Shown: piece after piece, positions 1-7,339 of the stretch
Numbering within the stretch: the first letter of the stretch is position 1
Layout: each line of letters begins with the position of its first letter
Source: Micromonospora sp. C95
Lineage (GTDB): Bacteria > Actinomycetota > Actinomycetes > Mycobacteriales > Micromonosporaceae
Reading direction: 5' to 3'
NCBI RefSeq assembly: GCF_018070465.1
Contig: NZ_JAGPXT010000017.1
Span: 1 to 64,000 of the forward strand
DNA length: 64,000 nt
Made by a program: the position numbers and the translations under genes
The notes under the pieces: model-generated
The model's input: only the letters and a program-made list of their open reading frames with translations
Told to the model about the DNA's origin: nothing
The model's database searches: none

Positions 1-187
1 AGTCGCCTACACCGCACCGAGTGCTTCCGGTTCCGGTCGCGGAGGCGGACTGGGCACACGCACATCGGCAAGACCGCGCGTCGAGTGCCGTCCGGGGATC
101 ACGCAACGTGACGCACCATCGGCGGCATGAGCGGGTGGTGGGATCCTCCTCGGTTGCCGTACTCGTGGCGGCGGCCGGCAAGATGTT

Positions 188-673
188 GTGGTGGACACGG
201 CAGGACAGTTCGACGACACCTATGAGGCTGTTGGACCACGGGAGTACCTCGATCGGCTCCTGGCGGAGTACGGCCTCCGTGAAGATGAACTCGGGGATCG
301 AGTCAGGGTCCACGTGCCTGCGCGGGGTACGTCCGGGCTGGTCTCGCCGCAGGAGTATCTGGTGCACGAGTCGGTGCTGCGCTCGCACGGCAATTTCCCC
401 TGCGCCGGTGACGCGGAGGCCCTGACCTTCTGCGAAGAGATCGCTGACGCGATGGCCCGCCGCTACGACATCTCCCACAGCGAGGCGGTGGCACGCGTCA
501 ACCGCCAGTGGTCACACGCTGGTGTCGCGGGCCGCGTCCCACGTGTCTGGATCGTCGGCCTGGACATCGTCTACCACGAGGACGCGGACTACTGGGCCGC
601 GTCCATCTACTACGGCCCCGACTCGCGCTGGTGGGACCCAGGCGCTGACCTTCAGCCTCTGCCACCACCCTGA
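188..673 (+). CDS. conserved hypothetical protein
   Basis: Encodes 161 residues from a GTG start. Codon use has the high third-position GC of a real actinomycete gene. The C-terminal half, with the segments AVARVNRQW, VWIVGLDIVYHED and IYYGPDSRWW, looks like a conserved globular family that I recall as a hypothetical protein in other actinomycetes, but I cannot name a function. There are no membrane segments or signal peptide. The start is uncertain because no clear ribosome binding site precedes GTG 188, and GTG 191 is equally possible. It is followed at once by a second short reading frame in another phase (691-936), so the locus may be partly degraded. Confidence 0.6.
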   Translation: MVDTAGQFDDTYEAVGPREYLDRLLAEYGLREDELGDRVRVHVPARGTSGLVSPQEYLVHESVLRSHGNFPCAGDAEALTFCEEIADAMARRYDISHSEAVARVNRQWSHAGVAGRVPRVWIVGLDIVYHEDADYWAASIYYGPDSRWWDPGADLQPLPPP

Positions 674-690
674 TCGCTACAGGCTTCTAC

Positions 691-936
691 GTGCCAGAGC
701 GTGGCATCGACGGGTGGCAGCACCTGCTACTCGGCAACTACGACTCGCCGTTCGGTGGGCTGGGCAACTCCCTGCGGCAGATCCGTCCATTCGGCGTCCG
801 ACAGCGGCTCGGCCACCGCTTCGTCTTGGTCCTGAAGGACCTGACGGACTTGCACAAGTGCGAAGCCGAGCAGGTTGAGGCCCTGCCACCGATTCGGATC
901 GGAGGCAGCAGGGTCGTCGCGAGTGCGGCCAGATGA
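691..936 (+). CDS. short hypothetical protein or gene fragment
   Basis: Encodes 81 residues from GTG 691. The frame is open back to 649, with in-frame residues before the start that read like protein, so this may be the tail of a gene whose 5' part is lost or frameshifted. Codon use is GC-rich at third positions and the sequence (GWQHLLLGNYDSP, then HRFVLVLKDLTDL) looks coding. I do not recognise a family. It overlaps nothing and lies 18 bp after the preceding gene in a different frame. Confidence 0.35.
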   Translation: MPERGIDGWQHLLLGNYDSPFGGLGNSLRQIRPFGVRQRLGHRFVLVLKDLTDLHKCEAEQVEALPPIRIGGSRVVASAAR

Positions 937-1005
937 GCACGCCGACGCTGGCCTTAGCGCGTCGTTCGGCGAGCTGCACTCATGACCAGCGCAGAGTGCG
1001 CATCG

Positions 1006-1479
1006 TCAAGTGCCTGACTGGTCGAGCACGTCGATGACGCGCATGCTGATCTTGCCGAGGGCAGCGGTATCTTCTGCGCCCAAGCTATCGAAGAGGACGT
1101 CTCGAATCTCTGCGCGTTGCGCGCGTAGTACGCGTACCACGAGCAGCCGACCTTGCGAGGTGAGGGTGGCCGCGTAGGCTCGCCGTCCCGTAGGTACCCG
1201 AGCGCGGGTGACCAGACCCTGGCGTTCCAGGACGTTGAGCGTGTGGCTGACGCGGCTGGGCGAGAAGCGCAGCATGCCGGCGAGCGCTTTCAGGCCCAGC
1301 GTCTGGTTCTCCGCGGCGCTGAGCAGGACCAGCAACTTGACGTGCCCGTGCGAGATGCTCCCGTCGCGCTGGGACTGTCGTTCCAGCGCGACCTCGAGAA
1401 GGTGGGCAGCCAACACGAAGGCGTGCCATACCTCGGCCCGGTCGAGGCCGTCGTCCCGTCCCACCGTCACGGTGCCCAT
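1006..1479 (-). CDS. MarR-family transcriptional regulator
   Basis: Encodes 157 residues with a winged helix-turn-helix at about residues 45-110. The recognition segment LRFSPSRVSHTLNVLERQGLV and the wing (RVPTGRRAYAATLT) are typical of MarR repressors, which bind palindromes and release them on small phenolic or oxidant ligands. It is the last gene of a minus-strand operon, 37 bp after the SnoaL-like gene. It probably controls that operon through the palindrome at 2268-2284 (inference). Start GTG/ATG choice is not certain. Confidence 0.85.
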   Translation of the reverse strand: MGTVTVGRDDGLDRAEVWHAFVLAAHLLEVALERQSQRDGSISHGHVKLLVLLSAAENQTLGLKALAGMLRFSPSRVSHTLNVLERQGLVTRARVPTGRRAYAATLTSQGRLLVVRVLRAQRAEIRDVLFDSLGAEDTAALGKISMRVIDVLDQSGT

Positions 1480-1516
1480 CTTTGCGTCGACGTACCGGCA
1501 TGTCGACCTGCCGGGC

Positions 1517-1912
1517 CTACACCATGGGGTTGCCGTTGGCGGAGTCCTCGGCTGGGACGATGTCCTGGACGACGTCCCAGTGTTCCACGATGCGTCCGTC
1601 CTTCAAGCGGAAGATGTCGACGATGGCCACGGGGTTCGGGGCCCAGCCGTGGACGATGCTGTGGGTGAAGACGAGATCGCCCTGGGCGGCGATCCGTTGC
1701 GGTTCCCACGAGAAGCCCTCCAGCCCGGGGACGACGTTGCGCAAGGTGTCGAGCCCGTTGGGCATCTGGGGGCTGTGCTGGACATAAGGTTCGGCCCAGT
1801 ATCGGTCGATCGCGCCGAGATCCTTCTCCGTGAACAACTCCCGCATCGCGGTGAGCACGATGTCGGTGTTCCGCTGTGCCTGATCGTCCTGGGCGGTGGG
1901 GTGCTGGCTCAT
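1517..1912 (-). CDS. SnoaL-like / NTF2-fold protein
   Basis: Encodes 131 residues with the cone-shaped NTF2-like fold pattern. It has an N-terminal helix (MRELFTEKDLGAIDRYW), the segment YVQHSPQMPNG that resembles SnoaL-like aldol-condensing enzymes, and the C-terminal strand pair FRLKDGRIVEHWDVVQ typical of the family. Members include polyketide cyclases, epoxide hydrolases and many uncharacterised enzymes, so the substrate is unknown. It starts 2 bp after the stop of the MoaF-like gene and is co-transcribed with it and with the downstream MarR gene. Confidence 0.85.
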   Translation of the reverse strand: MSQHPTAQDDQAQRNTDIVLTAMRELFTEKDLGAIDRYWAEPYVQHSPQMPNGLDTLRNVVPGLEGFSWEPQRIAAQGDLVFTHSIVHGWAPNPVAIVDIFRLKDGRIVEHWDVVQDIVPAEDSANGNPMV

Positions 1913-1914
1913 GT

Positions 1915-2226
1915 TCAGGCCTCCTTGATCGTTCCGACGAAGTTGTAGAGCTTGCCGTCGACGGTCACGTTGGAATAGACCGTTCCGTTCTCGAAGTCCT
2001 CCAGGTGCGTCACGGTGGCCCCGCTCGCCTCGGTCCAGGAGTTCAGATAGACGCCTTCACGGATCTCCCGCAGGTCCAGCACCACCGTCTCCGCGTGGCC
2101 GTCCGGGGCGAGCCCCGCGCCCTGCACGACGACAAAGCTGCCCTGGGTCGGCGAATCGAAGGTGAACCGCACCTTCAGATCGCCCAGGTCGAAGCGGTAA
2201 CTGCGACCCGTCAACTTCTCGGTCAT
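1915..2226 (-). CDS. MoaF-like small beta-barrel protein
   Basis: Encodes 103 residues. The pattern LTGRSYRFDLGDLKVRFTFDS, then YLNSWTEASGATVTHLEDFENGTVYSN and a terminal FVGTIKEA matches the calycin-like MoaF-related family, whose biochemical role is poorly known. ATG 2226 is preferred over the GTG one codon upstream, because the GGAAGG ribosome binding site then sits 7 bp away. It is the first gene of a three-gene operon with a SnoaL-like enzyme and a MarR regulator, which suggests a ligand-inducible small-molecule response. Confidence 0.75.
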   Translation of the reverse strand: MTEKLTGRSYRFDLGDLKVRFTFDSPTQGSFVVVQGAGLAPDGHAETVVLDLREIREGVYLNSWTEASGATVTHLEDFENGTVYSNVTVDGKLYNFVGTIKEA

Positions 2227-2267
2227 CACACGTCCTTCCTGCTCACACGGTATGACTGCGTACTGAC

Positions 2268-2284
2268 TTGAACTCTCAACTCAA
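2268..2284. promoter_or_regulatory. probable MarR operator
   Basis: The 17-bp imperfect palindrome TTGAACTCTCAACTCAA lies 42 bp upstream of the MoaF-like start. On the minus strand TTGAGA within it can serve as a -35, with TCATAC 18 bp on as a -10, so a bound regulator would block transcription. Assigning it to the MarR protein of the same operon is inference. Confidence 0.5.
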
Positions 2285-2672
2285 GGTCGCACTTCCGCAA
2301 GGTTGTGCGAGAAGGGTCACTCCACGACGCCCGAGCGGCTCGTGCTCGGCCGGACCCGGCGACCGCCAGCCGGGGACAGCTCAGGCAAGCCACCGCGTTT
2401 GTCGTGGGTGCGCATGACGCGGGCGCAGGCGACTGCGGCGCCGGTCTGACCACCGCCGAACATGGCACTTCGCACTCGGCGAGCACCGCGACCGGATATC
2501 AAGGTTGTCGATGGTTGCGATCGGTGCGGGTCTCGGTCGAGGGAGCCTTCGACCTTGTCGACGAGGTTGAAGATGTCACGTACGGCGTTCACACGGTGAT
2601 CGCGAACGACCCGACGCCACCCTCGAACCTCGATGTGCAGCACCCCTCAAGCAGGTCGAAGCCGGGCCGGTG
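2285..2672. other. intergenic region with one weak ORF
   Basis: No confident gene. A minus-strand reading frame at 2317-2643 (108 residues) has fair codon bias and a protein-like N-terminus (HIEVRGWRRVVRDH, FNLVDKVEG), but no recognisable family and no ribosome binding site. It could be a decayed gene or an unannotated small protein. Confidence 0.3.
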
Positions 2673-3203
2673 CTATGTAGGCGTGTCGTCTTGCCGGGCT
2701 GGCCCAAAGAGAGTCATGACGAGCGCCACGGTGCTGAAGAAGCCAGATCCCAAGGCCAGCAGAAGCGAGGGCACGAAGGCAGAGGGCGGTGGCACCCAGC
2801 CACCAAGCACCCAGGGCAGCGCGACAAGGACGACTACCGCTGCCGTGGAGGTGACTTCGTTGACAACGAACGCGGTCGAGATGGCTGAGCTGCCGCGAGC
2901 GAGTATTCGGTGGGTCGTGTCGGCAGTGGCGGCAACCAGCAGGACCGAGAGCGCGATGAAAGTAAGAGCACCCCATATCGGCTCCAGGCCGGCGAATGTG
3001 AGGGACACGATGAGCGGCACAGCCAAGACCAGGAAGACCCACCGCACCCCAGAGCGGAGGTAACGATCGGCCGCAGCTGCGCCCCGGCGGGTCTTGTGCA
3101 GGTCGGAGTCGAGGTAGAAAAAGATTCCAATAAGGAATGTGCCGATGAGCGTACCGGCAACTTCTGCCATGGTCACAAAAAACTCGTCGCCGATTTCTCG
3201 CAT
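2673..3203 (-). CDS. small integral membrane protein
   Basis: Encodes about 176 residues from ATG 3203, which has GGAG 9 bp upstream; GTG 3218 is an alternative. Five hydrophobic segments are visible: near the N-terminus (TMAEVAGTLIGTFLIGIFFYL), around 50-72, 76-96, 113-135 and 143-165. A charged cytoplasmic loop (DLHKTRRGAAAADR) follows the first. No catalytic or transport motif was recognised. It is isolated, with non-coding sequence on both sides, so context does not suggest a role. Confidence 0.7.
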   Translation of the reverse strand: MREIGDEFFVTMAEVAGTLIGTFLIGIFFYLDSDLHKTRRGAAAADRYLRSGVRWVFLVLAVPLIVSLTFAGLEPIWGALTFIALSVLLVAATADTTHRILARGSSAISTAFVVNEVTSTAAVVVLVALPWVLGGWVPPPSAFVPSLLLALGSGFFSTVALVMTLFGPARQDDTPT

Positions 3204-3839
3204 CGCGACCGACTCCACTTCAGTATGGAAGATGTCCCGACAGCACTCTCGGTCACCATACGGCCGAATGAGACGTGTGAGAGCTCAGGACACAACGTTT
3301 CTGACAATGCCGACGGGCGCCGATGGTGGCGCTGCTGCCGGAGTGCGACGTGTTGGCAGGGATGGACCCGCCGCGATCTGGAAGCCGCCCTGGTGGTGTG
3401 ACAACCCCCGGTGCGGGCTCGGTCCGGCGGCCACCAGAAGCGCATCGACGCTCGACAGACCGACCTGGCTGGGTGGAGGTCGACCGCCAGCGGTGAGCCG
3501 CTCGGCACTTGTGTTCGGAACGCGAGCGGATGTCCAGGGCGGCGATGGACTTGTCCCGCGCGTGATCGCAGGCAAACGCACCCGAGAGATGGTCTATCTG
3601 GTGGTGTCTTTGCCCACCGCCCACGCCCAATCTGCTAACCTGCCGGAATGGGCCCGCTTGAATGGCGCATCGCGAACACCGGCTGTATTGGATCCGCGAG
3701 GTGGCCTTCCACGAAGGTGTCCGCCTAGCCCCGATATCGGCATCGTCGACACTGAGAGTGTGTGGATCGTGCGCCCGGCACGGAGAAAAAGCTCGTACCG
3801 GCGCGTCGCGCCCCCAGAACCACGACGAGGAACATCGAT
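3204..3839. other. long intergenic stretch, no supported gene
   Basis: About 630 bp without a convincing gene on either strand. Short frames here (for example 3173-3508 minus and 3411-3638 plus) have arginine/proline-rich random-looking translations. The stretch ends with the ribosome binding site GAGGAA of the oxidoreductase gene. It is plausibly degraded sequence flanking an acquired gene. Confidence 0.5.
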
Positions 3840-4847
3840 ATGACTGATGCGATGAAAGCCGTTGTGCTCGCCCGTTTCGGAGGGGCCGATGCTTTCGAAC
3901 TCCGCGATGTCTCCGTACCGCGAGTCGAATCCCGCCAGGTACGGGTGCGCGTCCATGCGACGGCCGTCAACCCGCTCGACTTTCAGATCCGTCGCGGAGA
4001 CTACGCGGATTATGTGCCGCTCCCGGCGATCATCGGGCATGACATCTCCGGTGTGGTCGAGGAAGTCGGATCCCACGTGACCGAGTTCCGGGTCGGCGAT
4101 GCGGTGTACTACACGCCCCGAATTTTCGGCGGCCCCGGCTCCTACGCCGAGCAGCACGTCGCCGACGTCGACCTCGTCGGTCGGAAGCCGGAAAACCTCA
4201 CGCACCTGGAGGCGGCGAGCCTGACCCTCGTCGGCGGAACGGTATGGGAGGCCCTGGTGACGCGAACTCAACTCATCGTGGGGGAGACGATCCTCATTCA
4301 TGCAGGCGCGGGCGGTGTCGGCACGATCGCGATCCAGGTCGCGAAGGCGATGGGCGCACGAGTGATCACCACCGCGAAAGCCGCTGACCATGAGTTCGTG
4401 CGCTCTCTCGGAGCGGATGCGGCGATCGACTTCACCTCGACGGACTACGTCGAAGCCGTGGCCGAGATGACGCGAGGCAAGGGGGTCGATGTCGTCTTCG
4501 ACACGATCGGTGGTGAGACGCTCACCAGAAGCCCGTTGACGCTTGCCGACTTCGGACGCCTCGTCACCATCGTCGACATCGCGCACCCGCAGAATCTCAT
4601 CGAGGCGTGGGGCAGGAACGCCACCTATCACTTCGTCTTCACGCGACAGAACCGAGAGAAGCTGGAGGCGCTCACCACACTGGTGGAGCGCGGTCTCGTG
4701 AAGCCGATCATTGGCGCGACGCTTCCGCTCGCTCGCATGAGCGAGGCTCATGAGCTCCTGGAAAACAGGAAGTTGTATGCACTCCGCGGCAAGGTCGCGA
4801 TCGATGTGGCGGGTGAGACTGTTGCGCTTCCCCCTCGCATCTCGTAG
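3840..4847 (+). CDS. zinc-independent MDR quinone oxidoreductase
   Basis: Encodes 335 residues. The GroES-like N-terminal half (MKAVVLARFGGADAF, then HATAVNPLDFQIRRG, GHDISGVVEEVG) is followed by a Rossmann fold with the NADPH-binding motif HAGAGGVGTIAIQVAKAMGA. Structural zinc cysteines are absent, as in the zeta-crystallin/QOR branch of the medium-chain dehydrogenases, which reduce quinones or enones with NADPH. ATG 3840 has GAGGAA 8 bp upstream; an in-frame extension to 3762 looks non-coding. Codon use is visibly less GC-rich than its neighbours and the 3' end overlaps the convergent MFS gene by 140 bp, so it may have been acquired. Confidence 0.88.
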   Translation: MTDAMKAVVLARFGGADAFELRDVSVPRVESRQVRVRVHATAVNPLDFQIRRGDYADYVPLPAIIGHDISGVVEEVGSHVTEFRVGDAVYYTPRIFGGPGSYAEQHVADVDLVGRKPENLTHLEAASLTLVGGTVWEALVTRTQLIVGETILIHAGAGGVGTIAIQVAKAMGARVITTAKAADHEFVRSLGADAAIDFTSTDYVEAVAEMTRGKGVDVVFDTIGGETLTRSPLTLADFGRLVTIVDIAHPQNLIEAWGRNATYHFVFTRQNREKLEALTTLVERGLVKPIIGATLPLARMSEAHELLENRKLYALRGKVAIDVAGETVALPPRIS

Positions 4848-6081
4848 CGGAATGCGCCAGGCACTCGGGCGATGATCCGGCGGTCAGCTCCGACCGGACG
4901 TCAGCCGGCGCGGGGGAGGGGGACGACGGTGTCCGGTCGGGCCGGTCTCGCCGGGTCAACGCGCAGGCGGTGAGGCAGAGGGCGGCGGCGAGGACCAGTG
5001 GTGGCCGGGCGCCGAGCAGTACGGCAATGGCGCCGAGCGGTGTCGTCGCCGCGATCGGCCCGAACATGACCGTGTTGGCGGTGGCGGCGACCCGGCCGAG
5101 CAGCGCGTCGGGGCTGTGTGTCTGGATGGCGGTGACGGCCGCGACGAGCGCCCACGGTAGGCCGAGGCCGGCCAGCACCGACGCGGTGACCACCCCCGGC
5201 CACCAGGGCAGGCACCGGACCAGGCAACTGACCGCGAAGAGTCCGGCCCCGGCGAGGGCCACCGCTGTCGGGGCGAATCGGGTGATCAGCCGTCCGACTG
5301 CCAGTCCACCGGCGATCGAGCCGGCGCCCTGGGCGCTGAGTAGGACTCCCAGGAACGTCGCCGGCAGGCCGAGCGTGTCGGTGACGACGGCGTAGCCGGC
5401 GGCGGTGGTGAAGCCGGACATGCCGATGGCGACCGCGGCCAGCACCACCGGCCGCCGGACGGACGCCGCGCCGAACAGGACGGTGAGCCCGGCGCGAACT
5501 CCTCGAACATGGGACGCCGCCGTGGCCGAGGTGTGGGTCAGGCGCAGCGCCGCATAGCCGGCTGCGGCGAGGGCCGGCAGCACGGCGGCGAGCAGGGCCA
5601 CCAGGTGGCCGCCCTGCCAGGTGTACAGACCGGCGCCGGCCAGCGGGGCGACCAGCTTGACGCCTTCCTGGGCGCTGGAGCGCCACCCGTTGACCCGTCC
5701 GAGCTGGACCGGCGACAGGGCCGCCGGCAGCAGGGCGCTCTCGCCCGCGTCGATCAGGACGTACGCGATGCCGTAGACAGTGGCCACGCAGAACAGCAGC
5801 CACACCTGACCCGGGCCACGCACCGCCAGCAGGCCGGGCAGGGCGGCGGCGACGGCCAGGTTGGCCGCGATGACGACCGGGCGTCGGGGCAGCCGGTCGA
5901 CGACAGCGCCGAGCCACGGGCCGGCGAGGGTGGGTGCGTAGCCGCAGAGGCCGACGAGCGCGGCCAGGCCGGGGGAGCCGGTGAGGTCGAGGATCCAGAT
6001 GCCGGTGACCAGGGCCATCGCGCTGCCACCGAGGCCGGACAGCAGGGACACTGCCACGAACAGGATCGCGTTGCGTCGCAC
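4708..6081 (-). CDS. MFS transporter
   Basis: Encodes 457 residues with about 12 hydrophobic segments. The start MRRNAILFVAVSLLSGLGGSAMALVTGIWILDL and the loop motif GAVVDRLPRRPVV, an MFS motif A variant after helix 2, are typical of drug/proton antiporters. GTG 6081 has GGAGGG 4 bp upstream. The last 70-90 residues are hydrophilic and low in complexity, and lie antisense to the oxidoreductase gene. The native stop was probably lost, leaving read-through to 4708. The nearby HTH gene (6159-6638) and the palindrome at 6157-6175 suggest repression of export. Confidence 0.88.
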   Translation of the reverse strand: MRRNAILFVAVSLLSGLGGSAMALVTGIWILDLTGSPGLAALVGLCGYAPTLAGPWLGAVVDRLPRRPVVIAANLAVAAALPGLLAVRGPGQVWLLFCVATVYGIAYVLIDAGESALLPAALSPVQLGRVNGWRSSAQEGVKLVAPLAGAGLYTWQGGHLVALLAAVLPALAAAGYAALRLTHTSATAASHVRGVRAGLTVLFGAASVRRPVVLAAVAIGMSGFTTAAGYAVVTDTLGLPATFLGVLLSAQGAGSIAGGLAVGRLITRFAPTAVALAGAGLFAVSCLVRCLPWWPGVVTASVLAGLGLPWALVAAVTAIQTHSPDALLGRVAATANTVMFGPIAATTPLGAIAVLLGARPPLVLAAALCLTACALTRRDRPDRTPSSPSPAPADVRSELTAGSSPECLAHSATRCEGEAQQSHPPHRSRPCRGVHTTSCFPGAHEPRSCERAEASRQ

Positions 6082-6156
6082 GAGCCCTCCGGAGTTGAGT
6101 CAGAGTGGCTCACAGCGTCATGCCTTGAGTCGAACCGAGGCAATGGTTCGGAACGA

Positions 6157-6175
6157 TGTCAACGCCGCGTTGACA
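6157..6175. promoter_or_regulatory. operator palindrome upstream of MFS gene
   Basis: TGTCAACGCCGCGTTGACA is a perfect 9-1-9 inverted repeat located 76 bp upstream of the MFS start and overlapping the stop codon of the HTH gene. The half-site TGTCAA recurs at 6640-6658 with the same spacing (TGTCAA-N7-TTGACA). A -35-like TTGACA is embedded on the minus strand. Confidence 0.6.
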
Positions 6176-6638
6176 GTGTGTCGGCCAAGTCGCGGGCGAC
6201 GGCGCGCACCGGGGCGGGCAGACCGGGGTCGGCGACCGGCAGATCGGCGCGGATCCGGGCAGCCAGGTCGTACAGGCCGCCCGGATCGGCCTCCAAGGCG
6301 AGCGCGGTGGTGCGGCGGGTCAGCGCGGCCCGCGGAAAGCGGGTGTCCCAGCGACGATCGTTGTCGATCCAGCGCCGCAGGTCGCTGAGGAGGCCGCGCA
6401 GCGCGGCTACCTCGGCCGGCCAGCGCCGGTCGGACGCCGCTCGGCGGGCGGTACGTGCCGCAGCCAGGCGCTGGCGGCGCTGCTCGGCGGCCTGCCGGCT
6501 GCCCAGGCCGAGGGCTTCGGCGACCTGGGTCCAGGTCGCACCGGCCTGCCGCGCCCGGTCGATGAGGTCGAGTTCGGTGTCATCGAGCCGCTCCCGAGTG
6601 GCCGGAATGCCGGCGAGTTGGTCGAGCGGCGCACGCAC
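6159..6638 (-). CDS. helix-turn-helix DNA-binding protein
   Basis: Encodes 159 residues. The segment ERLDDTELDLIDRARQAGATWTQVAEALG is a helix-turn-helix with the second helix reading TWTQVAEALGLGSRQAAEQRRQRL. An arginine-rich linker and a helical C-terminal domain (WPAEVAALRGLLSDLRRWI) follow. The GTG start has no ribosome binding site but lies 8 bp after TGTAGT on the minus strand, so a leaderless transcript is likely. The palindromes at both ends of the gene suggest it represses itself and the downstream MFS exporter. Confidence 0.75.
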   Translation of the reverse strand: MRAPLDQLAGIPATRERLDDTELDLIDRARQAGATWTQVAEALGLGSRQAAEQRRQRLAAARTARRAASDRRWPAEVAALRGLLSDLRRWIDNDRRWDTRFPRAALTRRTTALALEADPGGLYDLAARIRADLPVADPGLPAPVRAVARDLADTLSTRR

Positions 6639-6639
6639 C

Positions 6640-6658
6640 CGTCAACACTACATTGACA
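6640..6658. promoter_or_regulatory. operator overlapping HTH-gene promoter
   Basis: CGTCAACACTACATTGACA matches the 6157-6175 palindrome in both half-sites and in the 7-bp spacing. It ends 1 bp before the HTH start codon and contains the TGTAGT -10-like element, consistent with autorepression. Confidence 0.55.
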
Positions 6659-6687
6659 GCCCTCGGTCGACCGTCCTGGTCGGTCGC

Positions 6688-7011
6688 TCAGGCGGCGGAC
6701 TGGTGGTGGGAGTGATCCGTCGACCAGGTCGGTCGAGCGGCCGGGGCCGCCCAGGTGTCGTCGGGGGCGGAGGACGGAGCGGCAGGCTCGTCGGCCGCGC
6801 CGCCCTGGGCGAGGTTCAGTGCCCGCTGGGCCTGCTGCCACGGCTCGCACGGCCAGTTCTGGCCGGCGCACAGCAGGTGGGTGCAGCCACCGTCCTCGCC
6901 CGGCGCGTGCGCGTCGGCGACGTCCAGGGCGAGCCGCCACAGCAGCGGGTCGGTGACGTCGGCCGGACGGTCGGCGGTGTGGTGGTGCCGGTCGATGGCG
7001 TTCTCGGACAC
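6688..7011 (-). CDS. small cysteine-containing hypothetical protein
   Basis: Encodes 107 residues from GTG 7011, which has a GAGGGGGA ribosome binding site 6 bp upstream; a longer frame to 7134 lacks one. The middle contains DPLLWRLALDVADAH, then a cluster C-T-H-L-L-C-x5-PC-EPW that could bind a metal or form disulfides. The C-terminus is rich in Ala, Pro and His. It resembles small proteins frequent in actinomycetes, of unknown function. Confidence 0.65.
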   Translation of the reverse strand: MSENAIDRHHHTADRPADVTDPLLWRLALDVADAHAPGEDGGCTHLLCAGQNWPCEPWQQAQRALNLAQGGAADEPAAPSSAPDDTWAAPAARPTWSTDHSHHQSAA

Positions 7012-7339
7012 GCGTGATCCCCCTCGTTGTCGAGCCTCACGCTCTTGATCTCCAGTCTGCACGCAGGTCAAACACTCGTTCCGGGACGGTCGGGCGAGGT
7101 GGGCGCGGTCACCGGGGGCGGGGCCGCCGATCATTGACAGATCCCTATCTGCGGGCGAAGGATGTCGGCATCTCGATCACTCCTACGACCCGGATGCGCG
7201 ACGCTGCGTAATCGGCGATGCGGGCAGCGTCGACCGCCGAGCGCCTCGCCGTTGCTGTCCCGCACCCTGGGCGGCTCGGCGGATCCGCGCTGAACCCGCT
7301 GCCTCCGCGCCGCGTGCCGAGAGAAGGGGCGACCGCCTC
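7012..7339. promoter_or_regulatory. divergent intergenic region
   Basis: 328 bp between two outward-facing genes. TTGACA at 7134-7139 is a good -35 and overlaps the inverted repeat CAGATCCCTATCTG (7138-7151), a possible operator for the carboxypeptidase gene. GAGAGAAGGGG just before 7340 is the carboxypeptidase ribosome binding site. No gene is seen. Confidence 0.45.

Noticed and set aside
3762..3839. Longer start for the quinone oxidoreductase
   Set aside because: The extension is basic and unlike the family, and the good ribosome binding site belongs to ATG 3840.
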